Source: JAVVEW01 sp032251045
GTDB taxonomy: Bacteria; Pseudomonadota; Gammaproteobacteria; Methylococcales; Methylomonadaceae
NCBI GenBank assembly: GCA_032251045.1
Contig: JAVVEW010000015.1
Span: 1-42,822 of the forward strand
Direction of reading: 5' to 3'
DNA length: 42,822 nt
Shown here piece by piece: positions 1-7,200 of this stretch. The notes beneath the pieces were generated by a model. It did not search any database. It worked only from the letters and a program-made list of their open reading frames with translations, and was not told where the DNA came from. Both the position numbers and the translations under genes were made by a program. Numbering within the stretch: the first letter of the stretch is position 1; each line of letters starts with the position of its first letter.

Positions 1-96
1 CTTGCCTGCGAGGAGGAGATCGCTATCCGCCGATTGGAAACCGACCCCGCCGCGACCCTCTGTATTGCCTGTGCGTCTCGACAGGAGAAGCGCTGA
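1..96 (+). CDS. DksA/TraR-type C4 zinc-finger protein, C-terminal fragment
   Basis: The window opens inside this gene; only the last 31 codons and a TGA stop are present. The visible tail contains the end of a first Cys pair, a CEEEIAIRRL stretch, and a second pair CIAC followed by a short basic end. This is the layout of the DksA/TraR C4 zinc finger (C-x2-C, about 17 residues, C-x2-C). Family members bind the secondary channel of RNA polymerase and modulate initiation, DksA together with ppGpp. The usual Gly after the second Cys is Glu here, so this may be a DksA-like paralogue rather than DksA itself. The N-terminal coiled coil and its acidic tip lie outside the window, so the class cannot be decided. 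Confidence 0.75.
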   Translation, partial: LACEEEIAIRRLETDPAATLCIACASRQEKR

Positions 97-162
97 GTGG
101 TGACCGCGGCAATGACTTCTTTAACATAAGTTAAGTAACCTGCGTCACGCAAAGGATATTTT

Positions 163-975
163 ATGCTGACCACCCTTGTTATTGGTTTAATCATGGGCTT
201 GATGAGTGGCCTACTGGCGGGCTTATTCGGCCTGGGCGGTGGCGTGGTACTGGTACCGATGTTGCTGGTATGGCTGCGTGTTACCGGCTGGCCAGAGGAT
301 TCAATCATGGTCAGCGCCGTGGCCACCTCACTAGCATCGATTGTCTTCACCAGCGCATGGGCGGTGCGCAAGCACCATCTGCGCGGCGCCGTGATCTGGT
401 CTTTTGTCAGGCGTCTTGCGGTTATGATCGGACTGGGCACACTGCTGGGCGCGACGTTTGCCAGGTCAATGCCCGCCTCGGCGCTGAAGATACTGTTTGC
501 CTTTTATTTGCTGGTGGTGGGGCTGCGCATGATTCGCCGCGTCACCGTATCATCTGGCGCGCAACAAGCCGGCCCTGTCACCGATGCTATCAATGCCTTG
601 ATCATTGGGGCGCTCTCGGCCATGCTGGGTATCGGTGGCGGCACTTTGACCGTACCTTATCTGCTCAAGCGCGGCCTGGTCATGACGCAGGCAGTCGCCA
701 CCGCCAGCGCACTGGGTTTTCCCATTGCCGTGTTCGGCAGCTTAGGCTACCTTTTTTGGGGCTGGCGTGATTACCAATCGCCAGGCTATTTCATGGCGGA
801 AACGGTGTTGCTGGGCATTTTGCTGGGCAGTGCGCTGGCCACGCCCTTGGCGGTCGCGCTGGCGCATCGTTTGCAGGCGGAACGGCTGCGGCAAGCTTTC
901 GCCGTGGTGATGCTACTGGTAGCGGCGAAACTGTTAATCCCGGCTCTCCAGCAATGGCTGGCCGGCGGAATCTGA
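163..975 (+). CDS. TauE/SafE family membrane permease (probable anion exporter)
   Basis: A 270-residue polytopic protein of about eight hydrophobic segments. It carries the duplicated glycine-rich signature of the TauE/SafE (formerly DUF81) family: GLFGLGGG near residue 21-28 in the first half and a matching LGIGGGTLTVPYL near residue 155-168 in the second. The two halves are an inverted-topology duplication typical of these transporters. Characterised relatives export sulfite, sulfoacetate or related small organic anions across the inner membrane; the substrate here cannot be read from sequence. The ATG is preceded by AAAGGA at good spacing. A methyltransferase-like gene follows after 21 nt and is probably co-transcribed. 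Confidence 0.9.
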   Translation: MLTTLVIGLIMGLMSGLLAGLFGLGGGVVLVPMLLVWLRVTGWPEDSIMVSAVATSLASIVFTSAWAVRKHHLRGAVIWSFVRRLAVMIGLGTLLGATFARSMPASALKILFAFYLLVVGLRMIRRVTVSSGAQQAGPVTDAINALIIGALSAMLGIGGGTLTVPYLLKRGLVMTQAVATASALGFPIAVFGSLGYLFWGWRDYQSPGYFMAETVLLGILLGSALATPLAVALAHRLQAERLRQAFAVVMLLVAAKLLIPALQQWLAGGI

Positions 976-996
976 ATTTTTTCAGGGGTTATCGCT

Positions 997-1569
997 ATGT
1001 GGGAAGTCAGACTGGGTTGGGGATTGATTGCACTGGCTTGGCTTTGGGCCGAGTTGCGTCTGACACGGCGCGGCAACCAGGACAGCGTGTTGCATATCGC
1101 ATCCGTACAAGGCAGTGCGACACCGTTATGGCTGACGCTGGGGTCATGCTTGAGCCTGGCATTGGTGATCAAAAACTTTTATTGGCTGCCTATACCGGTC
1201 AGCTACCTGCCCCGGCAAGCGCTTGCGCTACTGCTGGTGCTGCTGGGTCTGACCTGCCGCTTCCGCGCCATTGCACAACTCGGTGACGCGTTTCACACGC
1301 ACCTGTGCATCCAGGTACGACAGCCACTGATTTGCGATGGTTGGTATCGCTACCTGCGCCACCCGACTTACAGCGGCCTGCTGCTGGCATTGCTGGGTAT
1401 CGGTTTGGCGCTGGGCGATGTGCTGGCTGCAGGCACGCTGCTGCTGCCGGCGCTGAGCGTGGTAGTCCGACGCATCACTCTGGAAGAACGCTTGCTGGCC
1501 GAGCATTTTGGCGTCCGTTATCGTCACTACCAGCAACGCACTTGGCGGCTTGTGCCCGGTCTGTATTGA
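997..1569 (+). CDS. Isoprenylcysteine carboxyl methyltransferase (ICMT) family membrane protein
   Basis: A 190-residue integral membrane protein with about five hydrophobic segments. The C-terminal half has the ICMT/phospholipid-methyltransferase signature: RHPTYSG near residue 122-128, then EERLLAEHFGVRYRHY near 165-180. These elements form the SAM-binding region next to the membrane. Bacteria generally lack prenylated CaaX proteins, so bacterial members probably methylate lipids or other small molecules; the substrate is unknown. The start ATG follows AGGGG. The gene lies 21 nt after the TauE-like permease and probably shares its transcript. A GC-rich hairpin and a dispersed repeat follow the stop codon. 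Confidence 0.85.
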   Translation: MWEVRLGWGLIALAWLWAELRLTRRGNQDSVLHIASVQGSATPLWLTLGSCLSLALVIKNFYWLPIPVSYLPRQALALLLVLLGLTCRFRAIAQLGDAFHTHLCIQVRQPLICDGWYRYLRHPTYSGLLLALLGIGLALGDVLAAGTLLLPALSVVVRRITLEERLLAEHFGVRYRHYQQRTWRLVPGLY

Positions 1570-1571
1570 AA

Positions 1572-1626
1572 TCCCCCTTTGAAAAAAAGGGGGAAGCTGG
1601 TTCACGCCAGCTTAGAATGCTGGCGT
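1572..1626 (+). terminator. Two adjacent hairpins after the ICMT-like gene
   Basis: Two perfect inverted repeats follow the stop codon. The first has arms TCCCCCTTT (1572-1580) and AAAGGGGGA (1586-1594) with a 5-nt loop. The second has arms ACGCCAGC (1604-1611) and GCTGGCGT (1619-1626) with a 7-nt loop. Neither is followed by a strong T tract on the plus strand, so they may slow decay or serve as weak bidirectional terminators between two converging transcription units. The second overlaps the edge of the dispersed repeat. Confidence 0.45.
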
Positions 1627-1690
1627 AGCGCTTACAGGGATGTATTCACAACGTCCTTGACGGACACCCTGGTGCCGAATGTTGATCTGT
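1606..1690 (+). repeat. Dispersed intergenic repeat, copy 1
   Basis: About 85 bp lying between two convergent genes. It shares GCCAGCTTAG, AGCGCTTACA, GGATGTATT, TGACGGACA, TGCCG and GTTGATCTG, in that order, with the inverted copy at 36965-37047. It shares a 22-nt identical block (GACGGACACCCTGGTGCC plus flanks) with copy 2 at 28311-28368. It contains a short ACC-CT-GGT inverted repeat. No ORF is conserved across the copies. Confidence 0.75.
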
Positions 1691-1712
1691 GAACGGTTGC
1701 CGACGCCGGGCG

Positions 1713-3878
1713 TCAGGCCGATAATGGCTCGGGCCTGCCAAGATAGTATCCTTGGGCATAATCAACGCCTAAATCGACCAGCTGCTGATAAATCGCTGCA
1801 TTTTCGACAAATTCAGCAATGGTTTGCTTGCCCAGTAAATGGCCGATTTCATTGATCGACCTGACCATGGCCAAATCCACCGGGTCGGTGCCAATATCCT
1901 TGACGAACATGCCATCGATTTTCAGATAATCGACCGGTAAATTTCTCAGATAGGCAAACGATGACAAGCCGCTGCCGAAATCATCCAACGCAAACTGAAA
2001 GCCTAATGTTTTCATGGCGCACATAAACCGTGTGGCCTGGTTCAAATTGGCAATCGCCGCTGTTTCGGTGATTTCAAAACAAAAACGTTCCGCAGGTAAC
2101 GCATAGCGTTTGATAAGGGTGTTGATGTCGGACTGTAGCGAATCATGCGACAGGGTTTGCCCGGACAGATTGATGGAACAAACCGCCAACTCAGCCAGCG
2201 CCTCAGGATGCTCGGCCAACCAGAGAAAGGTTTGTTCAATCACCCAGGCATCTATCCGTGACATCAGTCCATACCGCTCGGCGGCTGGAATAAACGCACC
2301 CGGCGGCACCAGCTTGCCATCGGCATTGACGATACGCAGTAAAATTTCATAATGCAGCCCCTCGCCTTGCGCAATCGAATGAATGGGCTGTCGGTACAGC
2401 GTAAAACGCTGATGATCAAAGGCCTCATGCAGCTTCACCACCCATTGCATTTGTCCTGACAGGCGCTGAATTTCCTGGCTATCTTTCTGATAGATATACA
2501 CCCGATTGCGGCCAGCGTCCTTGGCGGCGTAGCATGCGGCGTCCGCGACCATCAGTAAATCACTTAAGCTGTTGAATTCTTCTGTGATTTCAATCAGGCC
2601 AATACTGACGCCGATACGAAAGCTTTGCTGCTGCCAATTAAACCGATAATCGGCAATCACCTCGCGTAAATCATTGGCCAGACGTTTGGCTTGCTCAAGC
2701 TCACAACATTCCATCAGCACGCCAAACTCATCACCGCCCAAGCGCGCTAAGGTATCGCGCTTGCGCACTCTGGCCTGTAATAACGCGGTGATTTGTTTAA
2801 GCAGTTCATCGCCTGCCGAATGGCCACAGGTATCGTTGACCACTTTGAATTGATCGAGGTCGAGATAGCAAAAAGCATAAGCATCCTGATCATGCTGACG
2901 CCTGGCTAGCACGCCCTGTAAACGGGTTTCCAGCTCATGTCGATTGACCAGACCGGTTAAAGGGTCATGCGCGGCTTGATAGGCTAATTGCCGCGACAGC
3001 CGTTGGGCGTGACTGACATCACTGAATACCAGCACTACACCGCACAGCTCACCGCAGTCGTCATGGATGGGCGCGATAGAATCGTGTATGGCATATTCCT
3101 TGCCGCCTTTATCAATCAACATCGCATGACAAGTCGATGTGATCGGCGAGCGCTGCTGCAAACATTGCGCAATGGAATTGGCAACCGGCTGGCGCGTATG
3201 TTCATCGATAATGCAAAACACCGTATCGACATGATGGCCTTTGGCATCGGCCAGCGTCCAACCGCTGAGTTTTTCGGCCGCCGTATTGATGAACTCGATC
3301 TCGCCCTGTAGTGAAGCCACCACAACGCCATCGGCAATCGACTGTAACGTAACCTGGGCACGCTGCTTTTCCTGAATCAAACGTGCTTCGAGTTGCTGCC
3401 GACGGTCAATTTCTTCATGCAAGGACTGGGTGCGAACCGCGACCATTTGCTCAAGCTTTTGGCGATATTTCACCAATTCCATTTCGTTGGCCCGGACTTT
3501 CAGCACACTGTCCACGGTCAGCGGAATCAGATTCAGATATTCGCCATGAATGTCTTTGGTTAAGTAATCGGCGGCGCCTAATTTCAGTGCTTTGACCGCC
3601 ACGGCCTCGTTACCGCTGCCGGTGACAAAAATAAAGGGTGTTGCTTGGGGAATATACTCAACAAGGTCGAAAAACGTGCCATCGCCCAGCGCATGATCGG
3701 CCAGAATGATGTCAAACGCTTGTTGTTGCAACAGCGTTTTGGCCTCGGCCACCGAGCCTGCGATCTGGTACTGGTAGGGTAACTGCTGGCGTTTGACCAG
3801 ACGTTTGAAGCTCATTTGATCGGCCAGATCGTCTTCAATCAATAACACTTGCACCGGCACCAGCGTACCCGACATCAT
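1713..3878 (-). CDS. Response regulator with PAS, GGDEF and EAL domains (c-di-GMP turnover)
   Basis: A 721-residue cytoplasmic protein. Domains in order: receiver (about 10-125; acidic pair E15/D16, phospho-acceptor D61 in ILADHAL, conserved K108), a helical linker, PAS (about 170-290), GGDEF (about 300-460; intact RLGGDEF with GGDEF at 381-385) and EAL (about 475-715; EILLR near 510, DDFGSG near 630, then YLKID). GGDEF domains make c-di-GMP from two GTP and EAL domains hydrolyse it. The signature residues of both look largely intact, with EIL in place of EAL, a common variant. Which activity dominates cannot be read. Its ATG overlaps the stop of the upstream single-domain receiver by 4 nt, so it is the last gene of a three-gene operon and a likely output of that relay. 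Confidence 0.92.
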   Translation of the reverse strand: MMSGTLVPVQVLLIEDDLADQMSFKRLVKRQQLPYQYQIAGSVAEAKTLLQQQAFDIILADHALGDGTFFDLVEYIPQATPFIFVTGSGNEAVAVKALKLGAADYLTKDIHGEYLNLIPLTVDSVLKVRANEMELVKYRQKLEQMVAVRTQSLHEEIDRRQQLEARLIQEKQRAQVTLQSIADGVVVASLQGEIEFINTAAEKLSGWTLADAKGHHVDTVFCIIDEHTRQPVANSIAQCLQQRSPITSTCHAMLIDKGGKEYAIHDSIAPIHDDCGELCGVVLVFSDVSHAQRLSRQLAYQAAHDPLTGLVNRHELETRLQGVLARRQHDQDAYAFCYLDLDQFKVVNDTCGHSAGDELLKQITALLQARVRKRDTLARLGGDEFGVLMECCELEQAKRLANDLREVIADYRFNWQQQSFRIGVSIGLIEITEEFNSLSDLLMVADAACYAAKDAGRNRVYIYQKDSQEIQRLSGQMQWVVKLHEAFDHQRFTLYRQPIHSIAQGEGLHYEILLRIVNADGKLVPPGAFIPAAERYGLMSRIDAWVIEQTFLWLAEHPEALAELAVCSINLSGQTLSHDSLQSDINTLIKRYALPAERFCFEITETAAIANLNQATRFMCAMKTLGFQFALDDFGSGLSSFAYLRNLPVDYLKIDGMFVKDIGTDPVDLAMVRSINEIGHLLGKQTIAEFVENAAIYQQLVDLGVDYAQGYYLGRPEPLSA

Positions 3879-4279
3879 GGACGCTGTATCCAGTAGGGTT
3901 TCAGTACCTGAATCGACGTTAAAAAGTCAGCAAATTCGACCGATTTCAGTATATAGCCGACAATCCCCATTTCCAGGCATTGATCGACATCGTGACGTTC
4001 CTGGGAAGAGCTTAACATCACCACCGGAATGGTTTTGAATACTGGATGTTTCTTGAGCTGTTTCAGGCATTCTCTGCCATTCATTTTCGGCATATTGATA
4101 TCCAGTAAAATCAGCGACGGCAATCTGGATAAGGCGTGTTCGAGATATGCCAAGGCTTGTTCCCCATCATTGACGACCATCAGCTCATTGATCACGTTCA
4201 ACTTTCTGAAGCCACGCTTGACGATCATGATATCAACCTGGTCATCCTCGACCAGTAAAATAGGCGGTACATCAGTCAT
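3875..4279 (-). CDS. Single-domain response regulator (Rcp1-like receiver)
   Basis: A 134-residue stand-alone receiver domain. The acidic pocket is EDD at 11-13, the phospho-acceptor is D60 in LLDINMPKMNG, the switch residue lies in VVMLSSS around 87-92, and the conserved lysine is K112. It resembles Rcp1-type receivers that pair with phytochrome or GAF-containing histidine kinases. It has no output domain, so it should act as a phosphate shuttle or by protein contact. Its start overlaps the stop of the large hybrid kinase by 4 nt, and its stop overlaps the start of the GGDEF-EAL regulator by 4 nt. That arrangement suggests balanced, coupled translation of a kinase, a shuttle and an effector. 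Confidence 0.92.
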   Translation of the reverse strand: MTDVPPILLVEDDQVDIMIVKRGFRKLNVINELMVVNDGEQALAYLEHALSRLPSLILLDINMPKMNGRECLKQLKKHPVFKTIPVVMLSSSQERHDVDQCLEMGIVGYILKSVEFADFLTSIQVLKPYWIQRP

Positions 4280-7200
4280 TGAGCATTTGCTTTAGGTAGA
4301 GTAAACATAAATTTACAGCCCTCTCCCGGGGTTGATTCCAGACGGATTTCGCCGCCCCAATGGGTCACGATTTTTTCAATCAAACTCAGGCCAATACCCG
4401 TGCTGTCGGATTGATCCTTAGGTGAAAGGGTTTGAAACAGTTGGAAGATTTTTTCCTGATAACCAGGGGCGATACCCGGGCCGTTATCCTTGATACTGCA
4501 TTCCCAGAAGTCATCACGCGCACAGCAGCTGACTTCGATCAGTCCCTGATCTTTATCGTTATATTTGATCGCATTATCCAATAAATTCTGAAAAACCTGA
4601 AATAATCTAAGCTTTTCACCTTTTACCGTCGGTAGCCGGTCGGTCTGTTGAATGGTAATGTGCTCAGGAGGTGCAATGTGCCGGATAATTTCTTGCAGCA
4701 ACACATTCAGATCCACCGTTTCATCAGGGTCTTTAATACGACCGACTCGTGAATACTGCAAAATGCCGTCGATCATTTCATGCATGCGTTTGGCGCGGCC
4801 CTGCAGCAAGGTCATTTGCTCGCGGCCCTCATCATCGAAAGCATCACTGTAATCCTCGGCAATCCAGCTGGACAGTTGGTTAATGGCGCGCAGCGGCGCC
4901 TTCAGGTCATGTGAGACTACATAGGCAAAATGCTCCAGTTCCTCGTTGGCGCGATTCAAGGCCGAAGTGCGTTCACTGACCCGCTCTTCCAGCTGTTTGT
5001 TCAGATTCTCCACTTCTTGCTGGGATTTTTTCATCGATTCGATCAAACGGGTGTTTTGCAAGGCGATCGCGGCTTGCGCGGTCAACATGCGCGTCATTTC
5101 GATGTCTTCGGGGGAAAACACCGCTTTGATCAAATGATTTTCCAGATATAACACACCCAGCACTTGTTGCTGTATTTGCAGCGGCACGCACAAAACCGAC
5201 TTCAGCTGTTGGCGTTGTACGGTGTCATCGGTTTTGAAATCGCCTTCCTCGATAGCATTGCGCAATACCACTAACGCTTGCGTTCGATACACATAATTGA
5301 CGATGGCAGAACTCAACAAGGGCGTATCCAGTACATGACGGTCATGAATTTCGACTTCGACAGCATCGTATTTGACTGCTTTGGCCAGCACGTCTAAATG
5401 TTGCTGCTCAGCTATCAATAAATAGCCGGTTTTGGCGCCCAGCCTGGCCATCACCGATTTCATAATCACGCCCAGCAAAGGCTTGAGGTCGAGTTGTTGG
5501 GTAATGGCCCGGGTGGCTTGCACCAGATAGTCGATATCCAGCAATTGATTCAGCGAGGTGTCGTTGCGGTGGTAGGGTTCGGCCATCGCAACGGTATGCT
5601 TCTGCACCAGTTGCAAGGCTTTGACCTCCGCGCCGCAGTGCTGATAGGCAGCCTGTGCCTGGTGGAAATAAAAACCGGCTTGAGGGTGTTGCCGGGCGCT
5701 TAACAGCTGGCCCAAGCGCTCGTGAACAAAGCCTTGCAGAAACACAAAATGCTGCGCATCGGCCTGGTCGATGGCATCCAGCGCCAAACCGCGCGCCCGG
5801 CTGAAATCCTGCTCATGCGCGGCCTGTTCCAGCTTCATCCAGGTCAGATAAGGACGCAGGATCGGGCCTAGCGACGCCCAGGTGGTCACCCGCTCCAGAC
5901 AATGTGCCCATGTTTCGCGCTCTTTGGCATCGGGCGTATCATGCAATCTCAGGCCGTTGACATAGCGAAACACATACCACAAACGGTTGAGAATATTGTC
6001 GCTCAAGCCGCGAAGGTATGGTTCGGCCTGGGTTAAATAGGTTGCAGCCTGAGCATAGTCGCCCAGAAAATGACCACTCAAACCTTTCAAGGTATAAAAA
6101 CCGCCGATCAATACCACATGTTCAGCCTGCGCCCATTGCGCCAGCTTAAGCTGAATTTTCCGGTCGTCGAATTCAGCCCGTTTATCGCACATTGCATCAC
6201 ACCAGCCGGCCAGAACACTTTCGGCCAGCCCCAAAGACAGCGACAAATTAAATTTTCTGGAAAAGCGCCGACATTGTTGGGCGACTTCATTGATATGCTG
6301 AAAATCAGCGCCCTGATGGATCAAATGCCATAAATACGGCCCGTAAGACAGGCCGGCATTATATAAATCGCCACAGTTTTTGCCGCGATGAATATTGCGC
6401 TGACACTGTTGAATGATATGTTCGGAGTCGCGGCGGTTATGCATATTGGTCCATAAAATGCCATTGATGCCTTTAGTGGCGCCAAAGGTGTCAGGATAAC
6501 GCTCAGACAAGGCCAGCCCCAGGTCTTCATAACGAAACGACAGGGTGTAACGGTCTTGGCGCTGCAAGTACAAACCGACCATCGAGAAGCCATAAATCAC
6601 CGTTTCATCAACGCCGCCGGCCAGACAGTTCTGAGTCGATTGAATGGCTGACAAATACAGCTGTGGCACCATGCCGGCCAGATAATAGTCCGGGATCAAT
6701 TCGCTGTAGATGCCGGTTTCGATGCGCGTCGCCCGATCGCCAGAGGGAGTGATGTCGAGAATCCGTTGCCAAACATCGTCATGATCGCGGTGAATCCGCT
6801 CAAGAATCTTGGCGGCGCGCGTCAGGGCCAGGTCATCGTCGCCTGGAATCGCCCGGCCAAAATAATTCAGCCCGCGATTGCCCAGCTCGATGGCTTCCTT
6901 GAATTTGCCCATGGACGACAGCCCCGTGGTTTGTTCATACAAACAATCGACCCGATCCAGATCGTTTTTCGCCTGCGCGACCAGAGTGTGCAAAATGACT
7001 TCGGAGGCCGGTTGATTGCCCAGCGCCATTTCAGTGCGAGCCAGATATTTGTACAGGGGAAACAAAAAGTCATAATCCCGCGTCCAGGAAGGCTCAGGGT
7101 ACAACGCCTTGGCCTGGCTGAAGAAAAAATTGGCATTGTCCATCGCCAGCGCTTTCATCGCGGCGATACCGGCGTGATAATTGAACACCGCCTCTTGTTG

